From: CAZFDE01 sp964517795
GTDB lineage: Bacteria > Planctomycetota > Phycisphaerae > Sedimentisphaerales > Anaerobacaceae
Direction of reading: 5' to 3'
Length of the DNA: 60,760 nt
NCBI GenBank assembly: GCA_964517795.1
Contig: CAZFDE010000009.1
Span: forward strand, 1-60,760
Of this stretch, positions 19,151-29,243 are shown one piece after another. Every line of letters starts with the position of its first letter. Positions within the stretch are counted from its first letter, which is position 1. The notes beneath the pieces are model-generated. The model was not told where the DNA came from, ran no database searches, and saw only the letters and a list, made by a program, of their open reading frames with translations. Both the position numbers and the translations under genes were made by a program.

Positions 19151-22100
19151 TCAGTCCTCATCCAGCACCCGCAACGGATTGACGGGCTCGGGTTTAATCC
19201 CCGGCCAATCCTCATATTCCTGAAATTCTTTTTCCATTTTTTCAAAAGCGGCACGATTACGCTCGGAAATTTTGACCAACTCCGGTAAATCACCATAAGC
19301 TTCGTCTGGACGCAGAATATTAGCTTTTACAAAAACATATAATTTCGAATCGCGCGCGGTGTTCGATGTACTTCTAAAAAGCCCGCCCACAACAGGCAAG
19401 TCGCCCAATATCGGCACTTTCGAGCCGCCTTTACTTTGATTGAGCTTGATCAGGCCGCCTAATATAATGGTTTTGTTATTGGGGACCGTTACAACCGTAT
19501 CAATATTACTGGTGGTCGTATCCGGGGGCGCTCCCGCTTCCGGTGCTTCGCCGAAGTCGCTGCGTTCCAGTTGAATTTGAAGCAGTAACAGCTCTCCTTC
19601 ACTGATGTTGGGTGTGATATTCAGCGTGATCCCCGCATCATAAGATCTGAAATCAGTTGTTGTCCGTTGGGTCCCTTCATCAGGAATAATCACCTGTTCA
19701 ATTGACACATTGGTAGTATCGGTTGTTTTGATCTCACCCTTTTGGCCGTCATTCACCAGGATCTTGGGTTTCGCCAAAATGCGGCCATAATTGCGTGTTT
19801 GCATCGCTGTGAGTAATGCCTGAATATGACGGTCGCTGTAGAATCCCTGGGCTACTCCGGTTTTCGGTGAGGAATAGGCTTCTCGAACCGTCTGGTCGAG
19901 AAATGGGCTGGTAATGGAGCCGACCACATCCATTGTTTCATCTGCTTCCATCACCGGAAATTTACTGGCAAGCTGCAAATCCAAATCAAAAAGATCGGTC
20001 CGAGTTACTTCGACTAAAGTAACATCAATCAGAACCTGGGGCCTGCGCCGGTCCAGTGTTGTGATGAGTTTCTGGATCCACTCCTGATTGCGTTTATTGG
20101 CAAAAACCAATAATGAAAAGGTGTTCGGATCCGGGACAATCACGATCTTCTCGTCTTCATTGCGCGGGACCTGTTCGATCTTGCCTTCCTGGTCCTGAAC
20201 GGTTTCCTGGATCAGTTCCGTGAGTATTTCTGCGACATGACCGGGCGGCTGGTTCTGCAGTTGATACACCTCGTAGGGGATCGCCTGGGCTAAGGTTTCG
20301 CTGTCCACATAGCTGATGATCGTGGCGATCTGCAGATGCTGTTCGGTGGTCGCATTAACGAGCAATGAATTGGTCGTTTCCACCACGATGACCTGCGGCT
20401 CTTCGGTGGGTGCTTCGCCGATCTCGCCGGTTGCCGGTGCGGCCTGCGTGGGCGGCTGCGGTGTCCGCTGGGTTCGCTGCTGCTGCTGACGGGTGATCCG
20501 CCCGCGTGTGGATGTCCGCGCTGTCTCGGTCAAAATACCCAGATCGGCCAGCTTACTGTAAACATCCTCGGCATCGACGTACTGCAGCTCGTACAGCCGC
20601 AGCGTTCGCAGGTCCTGCTGGGATACATCCAGCGCATCGACAAACTGCTCGACCACATCCAGATCGGATGTCAGCCCGATCATCAGGATCCGGTTGGTCC
20701 GCTCGTCGGCATCGAGATACACCCCCGGCTGGGCCGGCTGTTCCGGTGTCGGAGTCGGGGTCGGCGGTCGGCGGCTGCGGCTGGTGCGACGGCTTGGCGT
20801 CGGCTGGGCGGCCTGTGTCGTGGCGACCGTAATCGATATCTCCCCGAGCTGTTCGACCAGTTTTTCGATCTTTGGGGCAATCGTCTCGGCCATTGTATAA
20901 CGCAACTGGCGAAACCGAAATTCCTTCGGTTCGCCGGGCTTGTCCACCATCGCTAATAATTCCTCAATCCGCGGCATTCGGAACGCATAACCGGTTACAA
21001 TCAGTGTACCCGCCTCGGGGATTTCGGTTACATTCGCACTGAGTTTCATGCTGTCCAGCAGCTTCTTGGCAGTCGCTGTGGGAATATAATCCAATTCGAA
21101 TACACGCGTCACCACGACGTCGCCGTATTCGACTTTTTCGGGATTCAGTGACGGATCCAGGTCGAGCACCTCCGCCGCCGGGGCGATCACCACAAAATTG
21201 TCCTTGCGGGTCATGACTAACTGACGAAATTTCAATACCGATTCGAGCAGCGGATATAACTGTTCGACCGTTACTTTGCCTTGCAGCTTTAAGTGCACAT
21301 CGCCGGTCACCTTGGCCGGGTCGTACAGATAATCCATGTTCAGGTATTTTCCGACCAGATCGATCAGTTCGATCACCGGCAAACGCTCGGGCAGATCCAG
21401 CTCTAAGATCGCCTGTTCGCCTTCCAGCGGCTCAGGCCGATACGTATTTTCTCTTATCGGCTGCGGTTCGTCGGCAACCGGTTCAATCATTCCGCTTTCG
21501 GGAGCCGGTTCGTCCAATTCATCGGTCGGTTGCAGTTGTGCCGGCGGTTCAGTAGAAACGATTTTCTGGTCTTCGGCTTTTTGACGCTGCTGCTGCTTTT
21601 TCTGCTTGCGTGTTTTTTCCGCATCCGCCAAAGAGTCGATCAGATTACCGAACAGTTCATCGGTTGGTGCATCGGTTTGCGCGGATTGCGGCCGGACGGG
21701 TGCGTTGGGACTTGCCTGTTGTTGAGCCGGTGGAGCAGGTGGTGCTTGCACAGCGGTCGAATCGCCGCTTACAAGCGAATCGATCGTTTCCAGAACCGTA
21801 TCTTCCATGTCTGCCGGACAAACGACAAAGAGCTTGCCCTCATGAAGATCCATCAGCATTCGCATTCTCTGAACCGTCCCGGGCGGATCGCGAAACGTAC
21901 CGATCGAAACATTCCGTAAACGCTCTTCAAGTTGTTTGTTGATAGGCAATATGTCATCGATTGGTTTTTCGAGTTTCTCGGAAACGATCGCATATTCGGT
22001 TTTATCATCCACGATCTTCAAAACCGTCGCAGCTTTGAGCAAATTCAACGCGTCGGCCGTGATCAGCAAGCTGTCCGTCCCCGGCAGATGCGAGGTCGTG

Positions 22101-22300
22101 ACTGCCTCGAACTTTTCCATGTACGCCTGGCCGGCCTGCGGACTGATATGCCTTAGCCTCACTACCCGATATCGGGCCGGTGCGTTGGGTGAATTATCCT
22201 GCCCCAGTAACGCACAACTACATATTAGAAAAGCAATTACAATACATGCATACTGCAAAGATACACTGCCCTTCAAGGGGATTTGCCGTGTTAAATGCAT
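19151..22300 (-). CDS. gspD: Type II secretion outer-membrane secretin GspD, unusually long
   Basis: Outer-membrane channel protein. The N terminus has a signal sequence (about 17-34, with LICSCALLGQ). The C-terminal secretin domain (about 780-1000) includes VDVTLVEVTRTDLFD-type sequence, LAKPKILVNDGQKGEI and VPNNKTIILGGLI. At 1049 aa it exceeds the usual 650-750 aa. The excess lies partly in Pro/Ala/Gln-rich linkers near residues 190-225, 493-527 and 600-633. A short periplasmic N-terminal region precedes the first linker and further N-type domains sit between the linkers. First gene of the operon, so it probably carries the operon promoter, but none was convincing by eye. Confidence 0.93.
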   Translation of the reverse strand: MHLTRQIPLKGSVSLQYACIVIAFLICSCALLGQDNSPNAPARYRVVRLRHISPQAGQAYMEKFEAVTTSHLPGTDSLLITADALNLLKAATVLKIVDDKTEYAIVSEKLEKPIDDILPINKQLEERLRNVSIGTFRDPPGTVQRMRMLMDLHEGKLFVVCPADMEDTVLETIDSLVSGDSTAVQAPPAPPAQQQASPNAPVRPQSAQTDAPTDELFGNLIDSLADAEKTRKQKKQQQRQKAEDQKIVSTEPPAQLQPTDELDEPAPESGMIEPVADEPQPIRENTYRPEPLEGEQAILELDLPERLPVIELIDLVGKYLNMDYLYDPAKVTGDVHLKLQGKVTVEQLYPLLESVLKFRQLVMTRKDNFVVIAPAAEVLDLDPSLNPEKVEYGDVVVTRVFELDYIPTATAKKLLDSMKLSANVTEIPEAGTLIVTGYAFRMPRIEELLAMVDKPGEPKEFRFRQLRYTMAETIAPKIEKLVEQLGEISITVATTQAAQPTPSRRTSRSRRPPTPTPTPEQPAQPGVYLDADERTNRILMIGLTSDLDVVEQFVDALDVSQQDLRTLRLYELQYVDAEDVYSKLADLGILTETARTSTRGRITRQQQQRTQRTPQPPTQAAPATGEIGEAPTEEPQVIVVETTNSLLVNATTEQHLQIATIISYVDSETLAQAIPYEVYQLQNQPPGHVAEILTELIQETVQDQEGKIEQVPRNEDEKIVIVPDPNTFSLLVFANKRNQEWIQKLITTLDRRRPQVLIDVTLVEVTRTDLFDLDLQLASKFPVMEADETMDVVGSITSPFLDQTVREAYSSPKTGVAQGFYSDRHIQALLTAMQTRNYGRILAKPKILVNDGQKGEIKTTDTTNVSIEQVIIPDEGTQRTTTDFRSYDAGITLNITPNISEGELLLLQIQLERSDFGEAPEAGAPPDTTTSNIDTVVTVPNNKTIILGGLIKLNQSKGGSKVPILGDLPVVGGLFRSTSNTARDSKLYVFVKANILRPDEAYGDLPELVKISERNRAAFEKMEKEFQEYEDWPGIKPEPVNPLRVLDED

Positions 22301-22771
22301 ACTTTGACTCCAACGTCTGACAAAAACGCACCTTCTTTTTTACTAATTATCGGACAACCGCCATATAATCGCTTAAAATAAATCCTTTTTTTAGAAGCCT
22401 TTACGAACATATTCTTGTTTCGTCCCATAACTGTAACAATACCTTTTTCACCACATATAATCAGACAGCCGTGCGGCCGGAAAGTTCCCACAGAAATGTT
22501 AAAATGGGAAAGCTGGCCAAATATTTTTTAACCCAGCCCGCCTGCCGCAAAAAAAGCTGTTTCGCCGTCAATTTCGAAGATCACACGCTGGATAACGCAT
22601 CTATCCAAAGTTTTTTTTGGCGTAACTTTAGTCCGATAAAGGCCTTATAGATTTATCAAAAAAGATGCGATTTAATGTTTGACTATCGCGAATTTTACGT
22701 CTATGATTCTGTGATTTTTTTTGAGTCTAAATTTTAGAAACCTTAAGGCAAAAGGAGGTACGAACAATAAC
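22301..22771. other. 471-bp intergenic region between gspD and pckG
   Basis: Divergent upstream regions of the secretion operon (minus) and pckG (plus). The pckG promoter and SD are visible at the right side. A 66-codon minus-strand reading frame (22291-22491) starts with GTG and has no recognisable features or SD. The middle part holds nothing I can assign. Confidence 0.6.
22679..22707 (+). promoter_or_regulatory. Sigma-70-type promoter of pckG
   Basis: TTGACT (22679-22684), 17-bp spacer, TATGAT (22702-22707). Predicted transcript start is near 22714, giving a leader of about 58 nt that contains the AAAGGAGGT SD at 22751-22759. Confidence 0.65.
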
Positions 22772-24646
22772 ATGGCTGATTCGACACAATTACTAAAAGA
22801 CAAATTAACGCCGGAACATTTTGATCGTCTGGCCGCGCTCAAAAACAGCAAGGCCAACGAGTTCATCGCCGATGCGATTGCGTTGTGCAATCCCGAATCG
22901 GTTTATATCATGACCGATGCCGAGGACGACATCGCCTATATCCGCGAAATGTCGGTGAAAAATAAAGAGGAAATGCCCCTGAACATCAAGGGCCATACCT
23001 GCCACTTCGACGGCATCAAGGACCAGGGCCGCGACCGAAAGGCAACGAAATACCTCGTTCCCGAGACCGACAAGCTCAGTGAGGCGCTCAACCAGATCGA
23101 TCGCAAGACCGGCCTCGACGAGGTCCGCTCGTTTTTGAAAGATTCGATGACCGGCCGCACAATGATTGTCCGCTGTCTGTCACTGGGTCCGACCGGTTCG
23201 GTCTTTACCGTGCCCTGTCTGCAAGTTACCGATTCCTATTACGTCGCTCACAGCGAAGATCTGCTCTATCGTGTCGCCTATGAACATTTCAAGGCAATGG
23301 GCGATGCCCCCAACTTCTTCTGTTTTATGCACTCGTGCGGCAAGATGGACGAGAACATGGTCAGCGTCGAGGTGGATAAACGACGAATCTACATCGATTA
23401 CACCGAAGATAAGGTTTACAGTGTCAATACCCAGTACGGCGGCAACACGATGGGCCTTAAGAAACTCGCGCTGCGGCTGACGATCCGAAAGGCCGACCGC
23501 GAAGGCTGGCTCGCCGAACATATGTTCCTGATGGGCTGTAAAGGCCCCGGCGGCCGCAAGACCTATATGGCCGGTGCGTTCCCCAGCGCCTGCGGCAAGA
23601 CCTCAACCGCGATGCTGCCCGGTGAAACGATTGTCGGCGACGATATCGCCTACTTCCGAAACATCGACGGCAAGTTCATGGCCGTCAATGCCGAGGCGGG
23701 CATCTTCGGGATCGTCCAGAATGTCACCGCTGAAGACGATCCGGCCATCTGGGAAGTTCTGACCAATCCCTACGAGGTGATTTTCTCCAATATTCTCGTT
23801 AAAGACGGCAAGCCGTACTGGCTCGGTATGGGTCAGGATACCCCAAATGAAGGCATCAACTTCTCCGGCCAGTGGCACAAGGGCAAAAAGGATGACGCCG
23901 GCAATGAAATCCCGTTGGCCCACAAAAACGCCCGCTACGCCGTCAAGATCAAGGCACTGGGTAACTGTGATCCGGAAATCGACAATAAGAACGGCGTCGA
24001 ACTGGGTGCGGTCATGTACGGCGGTCGCGATCCCAAGAGCTACGTCCCGGTCCAGCAGTCGTTCGACTGGCAGCACGGCATCGTCGCGTATGGCGCATCG
24101 CTGGAGACTGAAACGACCTTCGCGACCATCGGCAAGGAAGGCGTGCCGGAAATCAACCTGATGAGTATCCAGGATTTCGTGGCGATCCCGCTCAGTAAAT
24201 ATATCCAGAACAACCTCGATTTCACCAAGGGCATGGCCAATCCGCCGCTGGTCTTCGGCGTCAACTACTTCCTGCGCGACCTCGAAGAAGGCAAATTCGT
24301 TAACGGCGTCCGAGACAAGCATGTCTGGGTCAAGTGGATGGAGCTTCGGGTCCACAGTGAGGTTGATGCAATCACCACACCGACCGGCCTGATCCCCAAA
24401 TACGAAGACCTCGTGCCGCTGTTTAAGGATGTGCTCGGCAAAGACTACAGCAAAGAGGATTACGTCAAGCAGTTCACAATCCGTGTGCCGGAGAACCTGG
24501 CTAAGATGGACCGCGTGATGAAATACCATCGCGATAAGGTTTCGGCCGATCAGCCCGTCCTGTTCAAGGTCCTCGAAGAGCAGAAACAGCGACTGCTGGA
24601 TTTGCAGAAAGAAAAAGGCGATTACGTCAGCCCGCTCGATCTGTAA
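22772..24646 (+). CDS. pckG: Phosphoenolpyruvate carboxykinase (GTP)
   Basis: Interconverts oxaloacetate + GTP and PEP + GDP + CO2. At 624 aa it fits the GTP-dependent family. The P-loop AFPSACGKTS carries the family's reactive Cys at residue 274. NTQYGGN, MAVNAEAG and the C-terminal KWMELRVHSEVDAI segment are further matches. ATG 22772 is chosen because AAAGGAGGT (22751-22759) precedes it and the protein begins like homologues (MADSTQLLKD); an upstream in-frame ATG at 22721 lies before the SD. Transcribed alone, with its own promoter and a strong terminator. Direction of flux, gluconeogenic or anaplerotic, cannot be told from the sequence. Confidence 0.97.
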   Translation: MADSTQLLKDKLTPEHFDRLAALKNSKANEFIADAIALCNPESVYIMTDAEDDIAYIREMSVKNKEEMPLNIKGHTCHFDGIKDQGRDRKATKYLVPETDKLSEALNQIDRKTGLDEVRSFLKDSMTGRTMIVRCLSLGPTGSVFTVPCLQVTDSYYVAHSEDLLYRVAYEHFKAMGDAPNFFCFMHSCGKMDENMVSVEVDKRRIYIDYTEDKVYSVNTQYGGNTMGLKKLALRLTIRKADREGWLAEHMFLMGCKGPGGRKTYMAGAFPSACGKTSTAMLPGETIVGDDIAYFRNIDGKFMAVNAEAGIFGIVQNVTAEDDPAIWEVLTNPYEVIFSNILVKDGKPYWLGMGQDTPNEGINFSGQWHKGKKDDAGNEIPLAHKNARYAVKIKALGNCDPEIDNKNGVELGAVMYGGRDPKSYVPVQQSFDWQHGIVAYGASLETETTFATIGKEGVPEINLMSIQDFVAIPLSKYIQNNLDFTKGMANPPLVFGVNYFLRDLEEGKFVNGVRDKHVWVKWMELRVHSEVDAITTPTGLIPKYEDLVPLFKDVLGKDYSKEDYVKQFTIRVPENLAKMDRVMKYHRDKVSADQPVLFKVLEEQKQRLLDLQKEKGDYVSPLDL

Positions 24647-24668
24647 AATTGCAAATGAACCCAACAAC

Positions 24669-24700
24669 AAAGCCGCTCGCAATGAACGAGCGGCTTTTTT
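24669..24700 (+). terminator. Rho-independent terminator of pckG
   Basis: A perfect 11-bp stem (AAAGCCGCTCG / CGAGCGGCTTT) with a 7-nt loop ends in a run of T, starting 23 bp after the pckG stop codon. Confidence 0.92.
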
Positions 24701-24754
24701 CATTCCCCGCCGTGTCCCGAAATTCATGCATTCGGAATCGGAATAAACAATGAT

Positions 24755-24783
24755 TTGACTTTGGGGGCCGGTTTGAGTAAACT
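24755..24783 (+). promoter_or_regulatory. Sigma-70-type promoter of purF-purM
   Basis: TTGACT (24755-24760), 17-bp spacer, TAAACT (24778-24783), about 50 bp before purF and just after the pckG terminator. Confidence 0.55.
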
Positions 24784-24832
24784 ATTTCTTTTGGGATTTG
24801 GCAGAATCAGGGGTTATTGAAGCGTTTGGGGT

Positions 24833-26275
24833 ATGATGTCATCAGACAAGAAAGAAAACTGCGGTCTTTTCGGGATTTTCGGTGACCGCGAAGCGGTTGA
24901 AAAGACGTATTACGGGCTTTACAGCCTTCAGCATCGGGGCCAGGAGTCGGCGGGCATTGCCTCGCTCACCGACGGCCGCATCCAGTGTTATACCGGCATG
25001 GGGACCGTCGGGCGGGTCTTTCGCAGCGGCACCGGCGCACTCGACAAACTCAGCAGCGAGGTAGCGATCGGTCACGTGCGGTATTCGACGACCGGCTCGA
25101 GCAACCCGATTAACTGCCAGCCGCTGGTGTGCGAATATTCGCGCGGGCAGGTCGCCGTCGCCCATAACGGTAACCTGGTCAATGCGGGCCTGCTGCGGGA
25201 CGAATACGAGGCCTACGGCAGCATCTTCAAATCGACCTCGGATACCGAAATCATCGTGCACCTGCTGGCCAAGCCCACCCATATCAGCAAGCCCGATCCG
25301 CTGGCCCATGTACTCAATCATCTGCAGGGGGCGTATTGTTTATTGTTTTTATTCCCAGACCGGATCGAAGCGGCCCGCGATCCCTTTGGTGTACACCCGC
25401 TGTGTCTGGGCCGGACCGAAAACGGCGGACACGTCGTCGCCAGCGAATCCTGCGCGCTCGATGCGATCAACGCCGAATTCGTCCGCGAGGTCGCGCCGGG
25501 CGAGATTGTAACGCTCAATAAAAACGGTTTGCACAGCCGCTTCTTCGTGGAGCCGGGGACCGTTACGCCGGGGCATTGTATTTTCGAGCATGTATATTTC
25601 GCCAAGCAGAACAGTTTTTTCTTCGGCGAAAACGTTCACGAATTTCGCAAAAAACTCGGCCGACAGCTTGCCCGCGAATATCCGGTCGATGCGGACGTCG
25701 TGATCCCGGTGCCGGATTCGGGGACCTCGGCGGCGATCGGCTATTCGCAAGAAAGCGATACGCCGTTTGATATGGGGATGATCCGCAGCCACTACGTCGG
25801 CCGCACGTTCATCGCGCCCAGCCAGGAACTGCGCGAACTGGCGGTGAAGCTCAAACTCTCGGTGGTTAAAGAAGTCGTCAAAGATAAACGCATCGTGGTG
25901 GTGGACGATTCGATCGTTCGCGGCACAACGACGCGCGGCAAGATCCTCACCTTGCGCCAGGCCGGGGCAAAAGAAATCCATATGCGGGTGAGCTGCCCGC
26001 CAATCCGATATCCGTGTTTTTACGGAATCGATTTTCCGACCAGTGAGGAACTGCTGGCTAATAATCGCAACCGCGACGAGATCAAAGACTTTCTGCAAGT
26101 CGATAGTATCGGCTATCTGTCGCTGGAAGGGATGCTCACGTGTGCGGAACTGCCGGACGATCATTTTTGCACGGCGTGCTGGGCGGGCCAGTATAAGATC
26201 CCGGTCGATACGATTGTGAATAAATTTGCGCTGGAACGGTACCAGATGCAGATGTTCGATGATTATGAAAGCTGA
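24833..26275 (+). CDS. purF: Amidophosphoribosyltransferase
   Basis: First committed step of purine synthesis: PRPP + glutamine to 5-phosphoribosylamine. A short propeptide (MMSSDKKEN) precedes the nucleophile Cys10 in CGLFGIFG, so it is an Ntn-type glutaminase needing processing. YSLQHRGQESAG and VGHVRYSTTG-like segments form the glutamine site. The PRPP loop is VVVDDSIVRGTT near residues 355-367. Cysteines in GHCIFEHVYF, RYPCFYGID and FCTACWAGQY match the Bacillus-type enzyme with a [4Fe-4S] cluster. Start is 24833 or the next codon. purM follows after 14 bp, forming a purine operon. Confidence 0.96.
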   Translation: MMSSDKKENCGLFGIFGDREAVEKTYYGLYSLQHRGQESAGIASLTDGRIQCYTGMGTVGRVFRSGTGALDKLSSEVAIGHVRYSTTGSSNPINCQPLVCEYSRGQVAVAHNGNLVNAGLLRDEYEAYGSIFKSTSDTEIIVHLLAKPTHISKPDPLAHVLNHLQGAYCLLFLFPDRIEAARDPFGVHPLCLGRTENGGHVVASESCALDAINAEFVREVAPGEIVTLNKNGLHSRFFVEPGTVTPGHCIFEHVYFAKQNSFFFGENVHEFRKKLGRQLAREYPVDADVVIPVPDSGTSAAIGYSQESDTPFDMGMIRSHYVGRTFIAPSQELRELAVKLKLSVVKEVVKDKRIVVVDDSIVRGTTTRGKILTLRQAGAKEIHMRVSCPPIRYPCFYGIDFPTSEELLANNRNRDEIKDFLQVDSIGYLSLEGMLTCAELPDDHFCTACWAGQYKIPVDTIVNKFALERYQMQMFDDYES

Positions 26276-26289
26276 TCAAGGCTAACATC

Positions 26290-27363
26290 ATGAGCCGACC
26301 GATGACCTATGCACAGGTGGGCGTCAGTATCGACGCCAACGACGAGATGGTCGAGCGGATCGATCATTATGTCACCGCTACGTACGGGCAGCGCGTGCTG
26401 AAGATGAAAAACGCATTCGCCGGGCTGTTTCGGCTCGATTACGACGAGAAGTTGTTTCGCAAGAATTATAAGAATCCGGTGCTGGTGGCCTGTACCGACG
26501 GGGTCGGCAGCAAGGTTCAGCTCGCCTCGATGATCCATCGGTATTCGAGTGTGGGGATCGACCTGGTGGCAATGAGCGTCAACGATATGCTGGTTCAGGG
26601 GGCCGAGCCGTTGTTTTTCCTGGATTATCTGGGCGTGCATAAGCTCGAGCCGCCGGTCATCGCCGAGATGGTCAAGGGGATCGCCGAGGGATGTCGGCGG
26701 GCCGACTGTGCCCTGTTGGGCGGCGAGACCGCGGAGATGCCCGATACCTATCGCGAGGATGATTTCGATATGGCGGGTTTCGCCGTCGGTGTCGTCGAAC
26801 GCAGAAAGATCATTACCGGCCGGGATATTCGCGTCGGCGATGTGATCCTGGGGCTGGCGTCGAGCGGGCTGCATTCCAACGGTTATACCTTAGTGCGGCG
26901 GATATGCTTCGACCGGCTTAAGCTCAGCATGACCGACACGATCCCGGAGTTGGGCAACCGGATGCTGGGCGATTTGCTGCTGGAGCCGACGTGTATTTAT
27001 GTCAAACCAGTGGTCAAGCTGCTGGGCAAATACAAAGTCAAGCGGGTCGTGCACGGAATGGCCCATATCACCGGCGGCGGGCTGGTGGGCAATATTCCGC
27101 GAATCCTGCCGAAACATTGCAATGCGGTGATCCGCAAAGATACGTGGCCGCGGCCGGGGATCTTCGATTTTCTGCAGGATAAGGGTCCGGTCGAGGACGC
27201 GGAGATGTTCCGCGTGTTTAATATGGGGATCGGGTTTGTGATGATCGTTGCGGAGGATTTTGCCGATTCGATCCAGCGCAAGCTGCAGGCCTACGGTCAG
27301 GATGTGTACCGGATCGGGCGGGTCGCATCGGGCACCGGCAAGGTCGTCATCAAAGAAAAATAG
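26290..27363 (+). CDS. purM: Phosphoribosylformylglycinamidine cyclo-ligase (AIR synthetase)
   Basis: ATP-dependent ring closure of FGAM to AIR in purine synthesis. At 357 aa the length is normal. Motifs include LVACTDGVGSKVQLA (nucleotide/substrate region), DLVAMSVNDMLVQGAEPLFFLDYL, LLGGETAEMPDTY, LGLASSGLHSNGYTLVR and HITGGGLVGNIPRILP, all typical of PurM. It is cotranscribed with purF and ends 26 bp from the convergent recJ end. Confidence 0.97.
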   Translation: MSRPMTYAQVGVSIDANDEMVERIDHYVTATYGQRVLKMKNAFAGLFRLDYDEKLFRKNYKNPVLVACTDGVGSKVQLASMIHRYSSVGIDLVAMSVNDMLVQGAEPLFFLDYLGVHKLEPPVIAEMVKGIAEGCRRADCALLGGETAEMPDTYREDDFDMAGFAVGVVERRKIITGRDIRVGDVILGLASSGLHSNGYTLVRRICFDRLKLSMTDTIPELGNRMLGDLLLEPTCIYVKPVVKLLGKYKVKRVVHGMAHITGGGLVGNIPRILPKHCNAVIRKDTWPRPGIFDFLQDKGPVEDAEMFRVFNMGIGFVMIVAEDFADSIQRKLQAYGQDVYRIGRVASGTGKVVIKEK

Positions 27364-27389
27364 TTGCCCCTCACTTCTGTTTCTTCGAT

Positions 27390-29198
27390 CTATTCGAACT
27401 GAATATCGCGGAGGTTGAATTCGACAGTGGTATTTCCGTTGTAGTGGTTCAACTGCGGCTCGTAAGCCACATCGAAATAGTCCGTTTCGAGTAGTTTCTT
27501 TTCCAGTTTGCCCATGCCGAATCCGATGCAGCGGATGGTCGCGGTATTGTCGGTGATCACGAGCTGCAGGTGGTCGGACCGAGCCCCCACCCGCCGCGGC
27601 GGCGAGGCGACGCGCACCCCGCACGTGGCGAAGATCGGTTTGGGATTACCCTGGCCGAAGGGTTCCAGCAGTGCCAGCTCATCAACCAATCCGCGATTGA
27701 ATGTTTTTAGCGGGGTGAGTGTTTCGATTTGCAGCTTCTCTTCGGTATCGACCGGTTCGGGATAATTTTGGGCGAATTCTTCAAAAGCCCGGCAGAAGTC
27801 GTCGATCTTGTTGTGTTCGAGCGTTACGCCCGCGGCCATTTTGTGGCCGCCGAACTGGATCAGATGATCGCTGCAGGCGCTGATCGCGTCAAGCAAATGG
27901 AATCCGGGGACCGAGCGGCCTGAGCCGACCGCGACGCCGTCGGTGATATTGAGCATAATCGTCGGCCGGTAGAACCGGTCCACAATCCGCGAGGCAACGA
28001 TGCCGATCACGCCGTTGTGCCAGTTCTCGTCGGCCAGGACAATCGAGCGGCGATCAGGGTGGTTGAGTCCCTGTTCGACGATCATCTTGCAGGCATGCTT
28101 GAGGATTTTTCGTTCGGCCTGCTGACGCTGGGTGTTTTGCTGTTTGAGGTATTCGGCGATTTGGCGGCTTCGTATTTCACTGTCGGTGGTCAGCAGTTCC
28201 ACCGCCAATCGGGCGTGGCCCATGCGGCCGGCCACGTTGAGCATCGGGGCCAGCTGAAAGCCGATATGAAAGCTGTCCAGCCCGCGGCCGGTCAGTTCGG
28301 CGATCTCGATCAGCGCAGCGATCCCGCAGAGGCTCGATTGCGGTAAGGACTTGAGGCCGTAACTGGTCAGAACGCGATTTTCCGCCCGCAGGTCCATGAC
28401 ATCGGCAATGGTGCCCATCGCGGCCAGTGAGGTCGCATTGAGCATGAAATCGCGCAGCCGCGGCTGCATCTTTGAGCCGCTGCTAAAATCGTTGGCAATC
28501 GCCCAGGCGAGTTTGAACGCGACCATCGAACCGGAAGAATCCGGATTGGCGTATGCGTTATCGATGGCCGGGTGAACGATCGCGCAGGCCTGCGGCAGTT
28601 CGTCGCCGGGCTGATGGTGATCGGTGATGACCAGATCCATACCGGCGTCTTTGGCGATCTGTGCAGAGTGGACGGCGGTAATGCCGCAATCGACGGTGAT
28701 CAACAAACGGGTGCCGGATTTTGCAATACTTTGAATCGCTTCTTCGTTGAGGCCGTAACCCTCATCGATACGGTGCGGGATGTAGAAATCCACCTGCGCA
28801 TCCAGAAGGGTGAGCATCTGCCAGAGGATCGAAACAGCGGTAATACCGTCCACATCGTAATCGCCGTAAATGGTTATTTTTTCATTCGTTTCGACGGCCT
28901 TTCGGATCCGCGCGACAGCGCTGTCAATACCGGGCATCTGCTCGGGTGCGATCAGTTCGGTCAGCTTCGGTCGCAGGAAAATGTTGGCCGTGGCGGTATC
29001 GCAGATATCGCGGTTAAGCAGGACCTGCGCGGTGATCGGTGAGATTCGCAGGCTTTTGGCCAGTTCCGCGGCCCGGTCATCGCTTTGGGCAATGACCCAT
29101 CGGCGGCGTGCGGCAGTCGAGCTGCTTCGAGTGTGGATGACCTTTTCCAAGGCAGTATTTTTCTTTGACCGGTTTTGCATCCCTGCAACAGGCGGCAT
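27390..29198 (-). CDS. recJ: Single-stranded-DNA-specific 5'-3' exonuclease RecJ
   Basis: DHH-family nuclease acting in recombination and mismatch repair, 602 aa. Metal-binding motifs IYGDYDVDG, ITVDCGIT and ITDHHQPGDELP are visible in order, then AAMGTIADVM, a DHHA1-type region with GGHKMAAG, and a C-terminal OB-fold (LQLVITDNTATIRCIGF). The start at 29198 has an AAGGA SD about 11-12 bases upstream; Met7 (29180) is an alternative. It has its own promoter with an overlapping palindrome. Confidence 0.95.
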   Translation of the reverse strand: MPPVAGMQNRSKKNTALEKVIHTRSSSTAARRRWVIAQSDDRAAELAKSLRISPITAQVLLNRDICDTATANIFLRPKLTELIAPEQMPGIDSAVARIRKAVETNEKITIYGDYDVDGITAVSILWQMLTLLDAQVDFYIPHRIDEGYGLNEEAIQSIAKSGTRLLITVDCGITAVHSAQIAKDAGMDLVITDHHQPGDELPQACAIVHPAIDNAYANPDSSGSMVAFKLAWAIANDFSSGSKMQPRLRDFMLNATSLAAMGTIADVMDLRAENRVLTSYGLKSLPQSSLCGIAALIEIAELTGRGLDSFHIGFQLAPMLNVAGRMGHARLAVELLTTDSEIRSRQIAEYLKQQNTQRQQAERKILKHACKMIVEQGLNHPDRRSIVLADENWHNGVIGIVASRIVDRFYRPTIMLNITDGVAVGSGRSVPGFHLLDAISACSDHLIQFGGHKMAAGVTLEHNKIDDFCRAFEEFAQNYPEPVDTEEKLQIETLTPLKTFNRGLVDELALLEPFGQGNPKPIFATCGVRVASPPRRVGARSDHLQLVITDNTATIRCIGFGMGKLEKKLLETDYFDVAYEPQLNHYNGNTTVEFNLRDIQFE

Positions 29199-29226
29199 AA
29201 CGTTTTACATCCTTTTGAAATTCGCC

Positions 29227-29240
29227 GTTTTACGTAAAAC
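29227..29240. promoter_or_regulatory. 14-bp perfect palindrome at the recJ transcription start
   Basis: GTTTTACGTAAAAC is its own reverse complement. It sits just downstream of the recJ -10 element, over the predicted start point, the position of a typical repressor operator. The binding protein is unknown. Confidence 0.4.
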
Positions 29241-29243
29241 CCC

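Noticed and set aside
22291..22491. 66-codon minus-strand frame just before gspD, a possible missing gspC
   Set aside because: It has no membrane segment, no SD and no GspC-like domain, and starts with GTG; too weak to call.
23603..24727. 374-codon minus-strand frame opposite pckG
   Set aside because: It is a mirror of the pckG codon pattern; pckG has full family motifs, a promoter and an SD, while the mirror frame has none.
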